64,000 nucleotides of DNA, taken from JAAYED01 sp040772225 (GTDB taxonomy: Bacteria; Chloroflexota; Anaerolineae; UBA1429). The DNA is taken from assembly GCA_040772225.1 (NCBI GenBank), contig JAXGYO010000002.1, forward strand, positions 1,922,001 to 1,986,000, in the 5' to 3' direction. Shown piece after piece: positions 42,046-51,401 of this stretch. The notes under the pieces are model-generated. The model made no database searches. It saw only the letters and a list, made by a program, of their open reading frames with translations, and was not told the DNA's origin. Numbering within the stretch: the stretch's first letter is position 1; each line of letters begins with the position of its first letter. The position numbers and the translations under genes were made by a program.

Positions 42046-43422
42046 TCACGGAAAGATCTTGCCGGGATTCATGATCCCCCGCGGATCGAGCGCTCCCTTG
42101 ATGGCTCGCATCAGATCTACGGCCGAGCCGTGCTCCTCCTCGATGAACATCTTTTTCGCGAGGCCCACGCCGTGCTCGCCGGCGATCGTCCCACCCAGCG
42201 AGAGGGCCCGGCGCACGATCCGCTCCGTCGCCTCGTCCCCGAGACGCGCCATGGCCTCATCGTTTCTTGTGATGATCGTCTCTGTGTGCAGGTTGCCGTC
42301 GCCAGCGTGGCCAAAGACATAGATCTGCAAACCCGTGTCGCGGGCCACCTCATGGACGTACTCGACCATCTCCCCGAAATGTGAGATGGGGAGGCACACG
42401 TCGCCAGAGATGAGGATCTCTCCCGCGTGATATAGCTTGATCGAGTTGCGCGCCTCGCGGCGGGCGGCCCACAGGATGTCCCGCTGCTCGGGAGAGTCGG
42501 CGGACTCAAAGCTGGCACAGTGGTTGTCTCCGCAGATTTCATGCATGTACGCCATCTGGTCCTCGACGCCCGCCCTGGGGCCGTGGAACTCGACAAACAA
42601 CGTGGGCGTCTCGCGCAGGGACAGGTTCTGCTGCACATTGGTGACGTGCACTGTGCCCGAATCGAGCAACTCGATCGCGGCGACATCCAGGCCGTAGCGC
42701 ACCGCATCATAGACGGTGGCCGTGGCATCGCTCAGGTTGTCGAACACCGCCACCGCCGAGGACACCTGCTCCGGCAGCCCCATCAGGCGCAGCGTGATCT
42801 CGGTGATGACCCCCAGGGTCCCCTCGGAGCCGATGAACAGCCCCACGAGATCATAGCCGCTGGTGCTCTTTTTGGCGCGGCTGCCGATATCCATGATACG
42901 ACCGTCGGCCAACACGACCTTGAGCTTCATGATATAGTTGCGCGTAACGCCGTACTTGACGGCGTGCATGCCGCTCGAGTTGTTAGAGACCATCCCTCCC
43001 AGTGTGGCTACGTCGGAAGAGCCCGGCGCTGGCGGGAAAAAGAGCCCCAGGCGGCGCAGGTGGGCGTTGAGATCGTCATAGACGACACCGGGTTGTACGG
43101 TGACCTGCAGGTCGTTCTCGTTGACGTTGAGGATCTCTTTGAGGCGGTACATCGCCAGGATGATGCCCCCGTTTACGGGCACGGGATTGCCCTCCAGGCT
43201 CGATCCGCCGCTCCAGGGTACTACCGGAATCTCGTTGTCGTAGGCGTAGCGTATGACACGCGAGATCTCTTCCGTGTTCGCGGGCCAGACAATGGCATCG
43301 GGCAGGCTCGGGGTGACGCAGGATTCGTCGATCGAATGCGCTTCGAGATCGGGCATCCGCGCGGAGACGTTGTTCTCTCCCACAATCGCGGCCAGAGCCG
43401 CCAGGTCCACAGGGTATCTCAC
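42046..43422 (-). CDS. FAD-linked glycolate oxidase / D-lactate dehydrogenase (GlcD type)
   Basis: The 458-residue protein is a VAO/PCMH-type flavoenzyme oxidising a 2-hydroxyacid such as glycolate or D-lactate. The FAD-binding domain has VVPWSGGSSLEGNPVPVNGG (about 67-86), PPAPGSSDVATLGGMVSNN and GLFIGSEGTLGVITEITLRL. The C-terminal domain has FGHAGDGNLHTETI and GTIAGEHGVGLAKKMF with the conserved His residues. The start is a GTG with GGGAGG upstream. GlcE and GlcF are not adjacent, so the electron acceptor is unclear. Confidence 0.9.
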   Translation of the reverse strand: MRYPVDLAALAAIVGENNVSARMPDLEAHSIDESCVTPSLPDAIVWPANTEEISRVIRYAYDNEIPVVPWSGGSSLEGNPVPVNGGIILAMYRLKEILNVNENDLQVTVQPGVVYDDLNAHLRRLGLFFPPAPGSSDVATLGGMVSNNSSGMHAVKYGVTRNYIMKLKVVLADGRIMDIGSRAKKSTSGYDLVGLFIGSEGTLGVITEITLRLMGLPEQVSSAVAVFDNLSDATATVYDAVRYGLDVAAIELLDSGTVHVTNVQQNLSLRETPTLFVEFHGPRAGVEDQMAYMHEICGDNHCASFESADSPEQRDILWAARREARNSIKLYHAGEILISGDVCLPISHFGEMVEYVHEVARDTGLQIYVFGHAGDGNLHTETIITRNDEAMARLGDEATERIVRRALSLGGTIAGEHGVGLAKKMFIEEEHGSAVDLMRAIKGALDPRGIMNPGKIFP

Positions 43423-43446
43423 GGGGATCCTCCCAACGATAAGACT

Positions 43447-45867
43447 CTAGAAATCATCTGTATCCGATTCACCGCTCACAGGGGCCCCATCCGGCGCCGG
43501 CACAAGCACCTCGCGCGCCTTGCTAGTCCCTGTGGCCGGCCCGATCACGCCTTGCTCTTCGAGCGTGTCGATCATACGCGCCGCACGAGAGTACCCGATG
43601 CGTAGGGCGCGCTGCAGGAACGAGATCGAGGCCTTTTGCTGACGTATCACCAGATCTCTGGCATCGCCCAGCAGGTCATCCTCGTCGCCGCTATCGAGAT
43701 CGTCGTCGATATTCATGTTGGGCATGTTCGGCCAAAGCGGTTTTTGTACGGTTTTATTAGGGTCAATCGACTCTGGATCTTTATGAGTCTCTATATGCAC
43801 GTTTTGTGCTTTCCAGTAGGAGATGATGCGCTCCAACTCGCCATCAGAGACAAAGCACCCCTGGATGCGCGCCAGCTTGGGCGAGTCAGGCGCCATGTAC
43901 AGGCCATCGCCGGACCCCAGCAGCTTTTCGGCGCCCGGGCTGTCGATGATCACTCGCGAGTCGACCTGTGAGGAGACCAGGAAGCTCAATCGTGCTGGAA
44001 AGTTCGCCTTGATCAAACCTGTGACCACGTCCACAGAGGGGCGCTGTGTCGCGATCACGAGGTGGATCCCTGTGGCGCGGGCGAGCTGGGCGATGCGGAC
44101 GATATACCGCTCTACCTCATCCGGCGAAACCATCATCAGATCGGCCAGCTCATCGATGAACATCACGATATTGGGCAACTGCGGCGAGCCTTTGGAGGCC
44201 ATCTTTCGGTTATAGGCTTCGAGGTTCCGCGCGCCCACGTCGGAAAAGAGCTGGTAGCGCCGGTCCATCTCGGCGGCGAGCCACTTGAGCACGCCTACTA
44301 CGCGCCCGGCTTCGACGACCACCGGCGTAATAAGATGCGGAATGCCGTTATAGTTCGAGAGTTCGACGCGCTTGGGGTCCACCATGATCAGGCGCAGGCT
44401 TTCGGGCGTGTTGCGGCAGATCAAACACGCGATGAGCGCATTGATGCACACGCTCTTGCCCGAGTTGGTGGCTCCGGCGATCAGCAGGTGCGGCAGCGAG
44501 GCCAGGTCGTCAATCACGGGGGTGCCCGAGACATCCCGGCCAAAGGCGACCATCAGAGGATGTTGGCCGTGCCGGCGGAACTCGTCGGATTCCATTACAC
44601 TGCGCAGGCCGACCATGGCCATCTCTTTGTTCGGCACTTCGACACCGACGATGCCCTTGCCAGGTACAGGAGCTTCGATGCGGATGGGAGCCGCCGCCAG
44701 CGCCAGGGCGATATCGTTGCTGAGAGAGGCGATCTTGGCCACCTGGACCTTCATCCGCTTGATCTTGCCGTTGCGATCCTGCCTCTCGACATAGCCGGGC
44801 TCCAGGCCGAACTGGGTGACAACAGGCCCGGGATTCACCTCTACAACCGAGACGGGAACGCCCAGGCTGAGCAGGGTCTCTTCGATGATTCGCGTCTTTT
44901 CGCGGATATCGCGCAGGCTCATGGGCGGCTCATCGTCGATGGCCAGCATCTCCTCCACCGGCGGCAGTGCCCAGCGATGATCACCATAAACAGATACGTC
45001 GGGCACATCGGAGTCTGGCTCGGGGGGAGGTGTGGCGCGAGCGGCAGCCGGTGCCTTCACAGAGGTCGACGTTCCGGTAGCCGGTTGTAGACTGCCCTGC
45101 GCGGACTGCTTTTTCTCGGAGACACCGGCTGCTGGCGCGCTGGTCGCGGCGGATTCCGAGGGCTGTGCCCGTGCTGGCCGCTTCGATAGCGTGGGGGTAA
45201 CCAGCGCCCGGGTGCGGCCGAGCTCTGCGTGCCACGTGCTGATCCGTTTGCGGAGACTCGCAGCGTCCCTGATGATCTCCTCCAGAGAGAGGTTGAGCGC
45301 CATGGTGAGGCCAATAGCGACACCGAGCACGAATATCACGATGGCGCCGCCCCATCCCAGGGCGGTCTGCAGCCAGAGGCTCAGGTTGTAGCCCAGCCAG
45401 CCGCCTCCGGTGCCATCGGCGAGGGCTGCTTCCCGGTCGGGTGCCAGGTGGTGTGTTAGCGCCATCAACGTAATCAGCAGGAGGAGTCCGCCGGCCAGGC
45501 GTTTCCAGGGCAGCGCGATCGCTGTACCGCTCAACTCTGTCAGGAGCCAGACGGAGAGAGTGGCCAACACCAGAGGTACAGCGTAGCGCCCCCATCCCAG
45601 GGCTTGCGTGAGCGCACCTACCCACCACTCGGTGGCGCGACCGCGGTTGCCGAACAGCAGGCTCAAGAGGGTGATCAGGGCGACAGCGAGCAGCAGCACT
45701 CCCAGTGCCCACATGACATGCGTGCGATTGATCGAGATTCTGAGCCTGGGCGATGTTCGACGGCGCGACGTAGTGCGCGCCGGGCTCCTGCGCGTCGTGC
45801 GTTTCGCAGGGGTGGCACGCGTTCGGCTTGAGCCGGTGGTGCGTTGCGCTGTGGTTCGCTTGGTCAT
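43447..45867 (-). CDS. ftsK: DNA translocase FtsK/SpoIIIE
   Basis: FtsK pumps chromosomal DNA through the septum and activates dimer resolution. The 806-residue protein has a basic Thr/Arg-rich start (1-45), about four membrane helices (50-195), a variable linker (215-310), and the motor with Walker A GATNSGKSVCINAL and Walker B VMFIDELADLMM. The C-terminal gamma winged-helix domain (RALRIGYSRAARMIDTLEEQGVIGP) would read the KOPS sequence. The order is RNase J upstream, flavoenzyme downstream. Confidence 0.95.
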   Translation of the reverse strand: MTKRTTAQRTTGSSRTRATPAKRTTRRSPARTTSRRRTSPRLRISINRTHVMWALGVLLLAVALITLLSLLFGNRGRATEWWVGALTQALGWGRYAVPLVLATLSVWLLTELSGTAIALPWKRLAGGLLLLITLMALTHHLAPDREAALADGTGGGWLGYNLSLWLQTALGWGGAIVIFVLGVAIGLTMALNLSLEEIIRDAASLRKRISTWHAELGRTRALVTPTLSKRPARAQPSESAATSAPAAGVSEKKQSAQGSLQPATGTSTSVKAPAAARATPPPEPDSDVPDVSVYGDHRWALPPVEEMLAIDDEPPMSLRDIREKTRIIEETLLSLGVPVSVVEVNPGPVVTQFGLEPGYVERQDRNGKIKRMKVQVAKIASLSNDIALALAAAPIRIEAPVPGKGIVGVEVPNKEMAMVGLRSVMESDEFRRHGQHPLMVAFGRDVSGTPVIDDLASLPHLLIAGATNSGKSVCINALIACLICRNTPESLRLIMVDPKRVELSNYNGIPHLITPVVVEAGRVVGVLKWLAAEMDRRYQLFSDVGARNLEAYNRKMASKGSPQLPNIVMFIDELADLMMVSPDEVERYIVRIAQLARATGIHLVIATQRPSVDVVTGLIKANFPARLSFLVSSQVDSRVIIDSPGAEKLLGSGDGLYMAPDSPKLARIQGCFVSDGELERIISYWKAQNVHIETHKDPESIDPNKTVQKPLWPNMPNMNIDDDLDSGDEDDLLGDARDLVIRQQKASISFLQRALRIGYSRAARMIDTLEEQGVIGPATGTSKAREVLVPAPDGAPVSGESDTDDF

Positions 45868-45921
45868 CTCGTCCTGTCCTGGCCGCGGGGAGCATGGGCC
45901 GGCCGCCTGTCAGGCATGGTC

Positions 45922-45930
45922 ATTATAGCA
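45922..45930 (-). promoter_or_regulatory. Extended -10 promoter of ftsK
   Basis: On the minus strand TGCTATAAT lies about 55 bases upstream of the ftsK ATG, just past the rnj stop. There is no clear -35. Confidence 0.5.
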
Positions 45931-45942
45931 TACACGGCGTCC

Positions 45943-47586
45943 TCAGACCTTGAGCACGATCGGGATGATGATCGGCCGCCGTCCGGTCTCCGCCAGAGCC
46001 ATGCGCCTCAGCTCGGTATCCAGCCGCTGCACCATCTCACTGCGGCTGCCGCCGCGGGCGACCATCTGCACAATCCCCTCCTTGAGGCGCTCGGCGATAC
46101 CATCCGTCTCGGCTTCGTACATGAACCCGCGGCTATCCAAACGTGGCTCGCCGATGATGCTGTTGGTGTACTTGTCCAGCACCACCGTCGCGACGAGAAC
46201 GCCATTGCTGGCCATTGAGGCGCGCTCCGATTGAATGGTGTGCTCCAGCTCTGCCACCGCGCTGCCATCGACGTAAAAGATCCCCTCCGTGACGCGTCCC
46301 GCCCTTCTGGGCCCGCTCTCGTCGATCTCGAGAACATCTCCTGACTCGATGACAAAGATGTTTTCTCTGGGGATGCCGCACTGCTCCGCGAGCCGGCTGT
46401 GCCAGATCAAGTGACGGTACTCGCCATGGATGGGCACAAAGTAGCGCGGCCGCACCAGGTTCATGAGCATCTTTTGCTCCTCCTGGCTGGCGTGGCCGGA
46501 GACGTGCACGTCTAGAACTTCGTCGTAATAGACGCTGGCCCCCAGGCGGAACAGCGCATCCAGCGTGTGATTGATCATCTCCTCGTTGCCCGGGATGGGA
46601 GAGGCGGAGATCACGATGGTATCGCCCGGACCTACGGTGACGGAACGGTATTCCTCTCGCGCCATGCGTACGAGCGCCGATGTGGGCTCTCCCTGCGAGC
46701 CGGTGCACAGCACGGTCACCCGTGCGGGATCCATGCTGTCGATCTGTTCTACGGGGAGAAGCGTCTCATCGCTGACGGTGAGGTAGCCGAGGCTGCGCGC
46801 CACGCCAAAGTTGCGAACCATGCTCCGCCCCACGATTGCCACACGGCGACCGAGATGGGCCGAGACATCGATCACCTGCTGGAGGCGCGAGATATTGGAG
46901 GCGAAACTGGCAACGATCACACGGCCCTCAGCCTCACCGATAACCCGCGCCAGCGTCTGGCCCAGTACGCTCTCGGACGGCGTGTAACCGGGTTGCTCCG
47001 CATTGGTGCTGTCGGAGAGCAGCAGCAGCACGCCTTCCGATCCCAGGGTGGCCAGCCGGCCAAAGTCGGTGCGGCGGCCGTCCACGGGATTGTGGTCGAA
47101 CTTGAAGTCGCCCGAGTGCACCACGACGCCGAGCGGCGTATGGATCGCCAGGCCGATACCGTCAGGGATGCTGTGGCTGACGTGAAAACATTCGACGACA
47201 AACGGGCCGATGGTGATCTGGGCGCCCGGGGCGACCGTGTACATCTCCGCTGACCGCACCTGCGACTCGGGCAGCTTGACTTCGATCAGGCCGCGCGTGA
47301 GGGCTGTGGCATAAATCGGCGCCTGTACGCGCTCCAGCAGGTACGGCAGGGCCCCGATGTGGTCCTCATGTCCGTGCGTGATGATAATGCCCCGGACGCG
47401 GTCCGCGCGCTGGTACAGGTAGGACATGTCCGGAAGGACGATGTCCACGCCGAGCATGTCGTTATCAGGGAACATGAGGCCTGCGTCAACCACCATCAAC
47501 TCGTCGTCATACTCGAAAACGAGCATATTGCGGCCAATCTCGCCAAGGCCTCCCAGGGGTATGATGCGCAGTCTTGCTTTGTCCAT
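45943..47586 (-). CDS. rnj: Ribonuclease J
   Basis: RNase J is a metallo-beta-lactamase/beta-CASP nuclease with endo- and 5-prime exonuclease activity. The 547-residue length is normal. Motifs: PLGGLGEIGRNML at the start, HGHEDHIGALPY (about 76-87) as the metal-binding motif, VHSGDFKFDHNPVDG, LLSDSTNAEQPG and the beta-CASP region with VSGHASQEEQ and PIHGEYRHL. It is 11 bases downstream of the uracil-glycosylase gene and probably co-transcribed with it. Confidence 0.95.
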   Translation of the reverse strand: MDKARLRIIPLGGLGEIGRNMLVFEYDDELMVVDAGLMFPDNDMLGVDIVLPDMSYLYQRADRVRGIIITHGHEDHIGALPYLLERVQAPIYATALTRGLIEVKLPESQVRSAEMYTVAPGAQITIGPFVVECFHVSHSIPDGIGLAIHTPLGVVVHSGDFKFDHNPVDGRRTDFGRLATLGSEGVLLLLSDSTNAEQPGYTPSESVLGQTLARVIGEAEGRVIVASFASNISRLQQVIDVSAHLGRRVAIVGRSMVRNFGVARSLGYLTVSDETLLPVEQIDSMDPARVTVLCTGSQGEPTSALVRMAREEYRSVTVGPGDTIVISASPIPGNEEMINHTLDALFRLGASVYYDEVLDVHVSGHASQEEQKMLMNLVRPRYFVPIHGEYRHLIWHSRLAEQCGIPRENIFVIESGDVLEIDESGPRRAGRVTEGIFYVDGSAVAELEHTIQSERASMASNGVLVATVVLDKYTNSIIGEPRLDSRGFMYEAETDGIAERLKEGIVQMVARGGSRSEMVQRLDTELRRMALAETGRRPIIIPIVLKV

Positions 47587-47597
47587 GGGTGGCCTGC

Positions 47598-48203
47598 CTA
47601 AAAGAGGGTGAGCTGGGCGGGGGGGCTTGGCGGCTCAGATCCTCTGTCGATACTCTGCAGATCAGACAGTATCTCGGGGATCCGGCGGACATCCTGCTCC
47701 AGGAGCGAGCGATATCTGGGCTGGTGCAGCGCCGCTGCCGGGTGGAACATCGGATAGTAGACAATGTCGCCGATGCGTTTTGGTTGGCCGTGGACCCCGC
47801 TGATGGCGACACCGCTGTAGGCGAGCTGCATCGAAAAGCGGCCCAACGTCACGATCATGAGCGGTTTGAGGAGCGCGATCTGCTGATCCAGATAGCCGCG
47901 GCAGGCCTCGATTTCGTCTGGCTGCGGATCGCGATTGTCGGGAGGGCGACACTTGACCACGTTTGTGATAAAGACCTGGTCGCGAGTGATGTTGATGCTT
48001 GCCAGCAGTGTCCCCAGCAGGTTCCCTGCGGCCCCAACAAAGGGGATGCCCTGCTGGTCTTCGTGAAAGCCGGGCGCCTCGCCCACAAACACGATTCTCG
48101 CTGTCGCTGATCCGGTGCCTGGCACGGCGTGGGTCCGACCCTTGGCCAGACGGCATTTGCTGCAGCGGCGAATTTGGGCGGCAAGCGCATCCAGCTCTTC
48201 CAT
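47598..48203 (-). CDS. Uracil-DNA glycosylase, family 4
   Basis: This family removes uracil from DNA and carries a 4Fe-4S cluster. The 201-residue protein has CSKC near 14-17, GEAPGFHEDQQGIPFVG near 42-58 and two more Cys (KCRP near 85 and ACRG near 102), with a late HPAAALHQP. The start ATG at 48201-48203 follows GGGAGG. It heads the unit with RNase J. Confidence 0.93.
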   Translation of the reverse strand: MEELDALAAQIRRCSKCRLAKGRTHAVPGTGSATARIVFVGEAPGFHEDQQGIPFVGAAGNLLGTLLASINITRDQVFITNVVKCRPPDNRDPQPDEIEACRGYLDQQIALLKPLMIVTLGRFSMQLAYSGVAISGVHGQPKRIGDIVYYPMFHPAAALHQPRYRSLLEQDVRRIPEILSDLQSIDRGSEPPSPPAQLTLF

Positions 48204-48257
48204 GGAGAATCCTCCCTTGTACAGGCTCCCTGATGTATAAACAGTCGACTCTGCCGG

Positions 48258-48286
48258 ATTATACACACCGAGGGAATGACCGTCCA
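48258..48286 (-). promoter_or_regulatory. Promoter of the uracil-glycosylase unit
   Basis: On the minus strand TGGACG, 17 bases and a perfect TATAAT lie about 55 bases before the start codon. Confidence 0.65.
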
Positions 48287-48329
48287 GAGTGACGCGGACA
48301 GCGTGTCGGTCATCATGGTGGTGGCGGTC

Positions 48330-48358
48330 TTGTCCGTGCGGCGAGCTGGGCCTACAAT
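48330..48358 (+). promoter_or_regulatory. Promoter of the inositol-phosphatase-like gene
   Basis: TTGTCC, 17 bases, TACAAT. The -10 overlaps the ATG at 48357, which excludes that codon as the translation start. Confidence 0.55.
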
Positions 48359-48389
48359 GCCCTCACTTGACTGGGTGCAGGAGGGGATC

Positions 48390-49154
48390 TTGATCGAACT
48401 GGCAAAACGTGCGGCAAAGCGCGCCGGCAGTGTGCTCGCGGAGATGTATCAACGCCCGATGGATGTACACGTCAAAGGCGAGCGCGATATCGTGACCGCA
48501 GCGGACATCGCCGCTGAGCGGGTGGTCATGGAGGAGATTCTGGCGGGCTGTCCCGATGCCTGGATCATCTCTGAAGAGACTCACAGCAAGCGTCTGGCCG
48601 ATGCCGACCGCCCCACTTGGTACATCGATCCGCTCGATGGCACCACAAACTATGCCAGGGGGTTCCCGAGCTTTAGCGTCTCTGTGGCCATGGCGCGGCG
48701 CGGCGCGTTGGTATGCGGGGCCGTATATGATCCGCTGCACGATCACCTCTTTTGGGCCGAGCGGGGTGGCGGGGCCTGGTTGAACGACCGGCGGCTGCAG
48801 GTCAGCGACAGGCAGCATCTCATCGATGGCATTTTGCTGCTGGATTGGCCACGCGATCAAGTGATCAGGCAGCAGAGCGCGCGCGCTCTGGCGACGCTCG
48901 TCCCTCTGACAGAGGCGGTGCGTTCCACGGGCTCGGCGGCGCTCTCCCTCTGCTACCTGGCGGCAGGCTGGGCCGATGTCTACTTTCAGTACACGCTCAT
49001 GCCGTGGGACGTCGCCGCCGGTGTGCTCATCATCGAAGAGGCCGGCGGACGCGTGAGCGGGATCAGCGGCCAGCCTTATGCGCTGGAACAGCCCGATTGG
49101 CTCGCCACAAACGGCAGGCTGCACGATGCCGTGCTGGCGACTGGAGCCTTCTAG
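48390..49154 (+). CDS. Inositol-1-monophosphatase family enzyme
   Basis: A 254-residue Mg-dependent phosphatase related to SuhB. Motifs: the Glu of ISEETHS, metal-binding WYIDPLDGTTNYARGFPSF and late MPWDVAAGVLIIEEAGG with the catalytic Asp. Homologues act on inositol phosphate, histidinol phosphate, PAP or fructose bisphosphate, so the substrate cannot be read here. The TTG start at 48390 follows AGGAGG by five bases; upstream starts would precede transcription or lack a Shine-Dalgarno. Confidence 0.9.
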   Translation: MIELAKRAAKRAGSVLAEMYQRPMDVHVKGERDIVTAADIAAERVVMEEILAGCPDAWIISEETHSKRLADADRPTWYIDPLDGTTNYARGFPSFSVSVAMARRGALVCGAVYDPLHDHLFWAERGGGAWLNDRRLQVSDRQHLIDGILLLDWPRDQVIRQQSARALATLVPLTEAVRSTGSAALSLCYLAAGWADVYFQYTLMPWDVAAGVLIIEEAGGRVSGISGQPYALEQPDWLATNGRLHDAVLATGAF

Positions 49155-49175
49155 CGGCACTGCTGCGGGCAACGG

Positions 49176-49511
49176 CTACAGGTTGACCTTGTCCTCCGGG
49201 GCGTACGGGCACTTGATGAATACCAGCTCCAGCGGTTCGATGCCGCTATTGGCGATGTCGTGGCTATCCCGAGGATCGAGACGAAAGACATCGCCGGGTC
49301 GTGCGTCGTAGGGTTCTCCGTTTGCGGTCAGGACGCCTTCACCTGCCAGCACGTAAAAGGTCTCTTCGACTCGCTGGTGCAAGTGCGCGCCGAGATGATC
49401 ACCGGGCAAGATGCGGATCAGCCCCCAGTCGATGTTAGGCCCGCGCATGAGATACTTGACGCCGCTGTCACCATCGCGATAGGCGAGGTCCCGTTCGTTG
49501 ACATGCTGCAT
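49176..49511 (-). CDS. Small cupin-domain protein
   Basis: The protein of about 111 residues is one cupin barrel: LPGDHLGAHLHQRVEETFYVLAGEGVL (motif 1 with His/His/Glu) and ARPGDVFRLDPRDSHDIANSG (motif 2 with the final His). All metal ligands are present. Homologues include mannose-6-phosphate isomerase-like cupins; the substrate is unknown. Two adjacent ATG codons follow GGGAGG; I take the second for its spacing. A Nudix gene lies 15 bases upstream, so they are probably one unit. Confidence 0.85.
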   Translation of the reverse strand: MQHVNERDLAYRDGDSGVKYLMRGPNIDWGLIRILPGDHLGAHLHQRVEETFYVLAGEGVLTANGEPYDARPGDVFRLDPRDSHDIANSGIEPLELVFIKCPYAPEDKVNL

Positions 49512-49526
49512 CATGGCCTCCCAGTT

Positions 49527-50042
49527 CTAGAACTCATCTGTGCTCCATCGATAGGTCATCTGCCCATCCTGGCCGGTTTCGTAGACGCCATAGAGGATCC
49601 CATCCGGCGGCACCCGGAAAAGCCGCGGCAGGAGGTGCGGCAGGTCTGCGACCATTTCGCCCCAGGGCAGGGCATCGACGGGGTGCCACTCCAGGGTGCC
49701 CTCATCGCTTTTGAGTGTCTCCCTGGTGTCCACCTGGCCGAGGTAGACAAAGATCAGGACGCCCGGGTGGGTGTCGTGCCCCGACACGTGAATCAGTGCG
49801 CGCAGCGAGAGGCGGTCGGGCTCAAGCCCCGCCTCTTCCTGGATCTCTCGCAGGGCGCCGCTGAGGGGATCCTCGCCGCGCTCCAGATGTCCCCCCAGGC
49901 CATTGAGACGGTTGGCCCACAGTCTCTTGGATGGAGCGCCTCGCAGCAGGAGCAGGTCGCGGTCACACTGGACAAAGCTCAGCGTGCGCGGCACGAGTGT
50001 GTAGCGCGTATTATCGATGGTCCCCTGCTCATCAAATCGCAT
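49527..50042 (-). CDS. Nudix hydrolase
   Basis: The 171-residue protein has a complete Nudix box, GGHLERGEDPLSGALREIQEEAGL (about 49-72, in two parts GGHLERGEDPLSGA and LREIQEEAGL), with the metal-binding REIQEE. It hydrolyses a nucleoside diphosphate linked to another group; the substrate is not apparent. An intact WHPVDALPWGEM tail resembles 8-oxo-dGTPase-like members. GGGGAGG precedes the start. Confidence 0.9.
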   Translation of the reverse strand: MRFDEQGTIDNTRYTLVPRTLSFVQCDRDLLLLRGAPSKRLWANRLNGLGGHLERGEDPLSGALREIQEEAGLEPDRLSLRALIHVSGHDTHPGVLIFVYLGQVDTRETLKSDEGTLEWHPVDALPWGEMVADLPHLLPRLFRVPPDGILYGVYETGQDGQMTYRWSTDEF

Positions 50043-50081
50043 GCGTCCTCCCCGGGTTGCGAGGCTTGCGCCTGTCGGTGC

Positions 50082-50087
50082 TATAAT
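50082..50087 (+). promoter_or_regulatory. -10 element of the DUF3048 gene
   Basis: TGCTATAAT, an extended -10, ends 61 bases before the ATG; the -35 is weak. Confidence 0.5.
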
Positions 50088-50148
50088 ACCGCCGCATCAG
50101 CCAGGGGACGAACCGTCATTACCCGCAGCTCGGGAGGGCCATCATAGT

Positions 50149-51312
50149 ATGACGAAATCAGGACACAAGCGGCGACCGGTGGAACTGCTTTGCGTGTGTT
50201 TGGCTCTCGCAGGGCTTGTACTGGCACTGTCGGCCTGCTCAGGAGATGGCGGCTCTGAGGGAGCAGTGTCTGAGGCCGTAGCAACCGTCGCGACGGCCCA
50301 CCCTACCGCGCGACCGACTTTTACCCCGATGCCTACGGCAACAGCCACGGCGATCCCCCCGACCGCTACCGCCACAGCATCCCCGACGCCAACCATGACA
50401 CCCACCCGCGCAGACAACATCAGTCCGCTCACGGGCATGGAGGCCGACCCCGAGCTAATCAACCGCCGCGTGCTGGCCTTTCGGGTCGGTAACGATCCGT
50501 CGATCCGCCCGCAGGAAGGCCTGGGCGCCGCCGACGTCGTCTATGAGGAGATCATGGATGGCTGGACGGTGACGCGGTTCACGGCTCTCTTCCTGGAGAG
50601 TGAGGCCAAGCGCGTTCGCCCGCTGCGCAGCGCCCGCCTGTCGAATCTGACCATTGTGCCGCAGTATGATGCGGCTCTGGTCCATACCGGGGCCAGCGAC
50701 CCGATTCGATGGTTGCTATCACAGGCGACTCTGGTCGACCTGGACCAGTACTTTCATCCCGCGCCCTATGGCCTGCTTGCGGGCTATGACTGGCGCGGGC
50801 GAATGTACAGCTCTACGCAGGCTGTGCGTAGCTATCTAGAGAAAAAGGGGCTGGAGCGCGAGGAACCGATCGAGGGCTATGTTTTTGATCCCGAGCCGCC
50901 TGAAGGTGAACCCGCGCTTTCGGTCCACATCCCCTATCCGTCCAGCACGGTAGATTGGAGCTACGATGCGGATACCGGTCTCTATCTCCGTAAGGTCAGC
51001 AACAAGCCTCATGTGGATGCCTTGACCGATGAGCAGATCTCTGCAGCGAACATCATCCTGTTCTATACTGCACATAACAAGACGAACATTGTCGAGGATG
51101 TGAACGGCGCCAGGGCAATTGATATCATCATGACGGGCGAGGGTCGGGCAGTCGTCATCCGTGACGGCGTTCAGGTGGAGGCGGAGTGGCGCCGGACGGC
51201 CGAGGACCAGGTCATTTTGTACTGGGACGAGGACGGGCAGGTGATCCCCTTCAAGCCCGGCAAGACGTGGATTGAGTTGATGCCCATCGACCACGAGGTG
51301 ACGATCGGTTAG
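50149..51312 (+). CDS. DUF3048 lipoprotein (YerB-like)
   Basis: The 387-residue protein has a lipoprotein signal peptide with lipobox ALSAC at about 26-30. A Thr/Pro-rich low-complexity linker follows (about 47-84). The exterior domain is DUF3048: ISPLTGMEADPELINRRVLAFRVGN, GLGAADVVYEEIMDGWTVTRF, VRPLRSAR and the C-terminal VILFYTAHNK and GQVIPFKPGKTWIELMP. Such proteins (YerB in Bacillus) are tied to the envelope and peptidoglycan; the function is not defined. The ATG at 50149 follows GGGAGGG. Confidence 0.88.
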   Translation: MTKSGHKRRPVELLCVCLALAGLVLALSACSGDGGSEGAVSEAVATVATAHPTARPTFTPMPTATATAIPPTATATASPTPTMTPTRADNISPLTGMEADPELINRRVLAFRVGNDPSIRPQEGLGAADVVYEEIMDGWTVTRFTALFLESEAKRVRPLRSARLSNLTIVPQYDAALVHTGASDPIRWLLSQATLVDLDQYFHPAPYGLLAGYDWRGRMYSSTQAVRSYLEKKGLEREEPIEGYVFDPEPPEGEPALSVHIPYPSSTVDWSYDADTGLYLRKVSNKPHVDALTDEQISAANIILFYTAHNKTNIVEDVNGARAIDIIMTGEGRAVVIRDGVQVEAEWRRTAEDQVILYWDEDGQVIPFKPGKTWIELMPIDHEVTIG

Positions 51313-51340
51313 CAGTCCTCTGCCTGCAGAGGAGCACTAT

Positions 51341-51368
51341 TTGACGTCTAGTGTCGGTTTGCTAGAAT
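51341..51368 (+). promoter_or_regulatory. Promoter of the tatA pair
   Basis: TTGACG, 16 bases, TAGAAT, about 33 bases before the first tatA ATG. Confidence 0.65.
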
Positions 51369-51401
51369 TAGACAGGCACCTATTGCAAGGAGGAAAATGA
51401 C

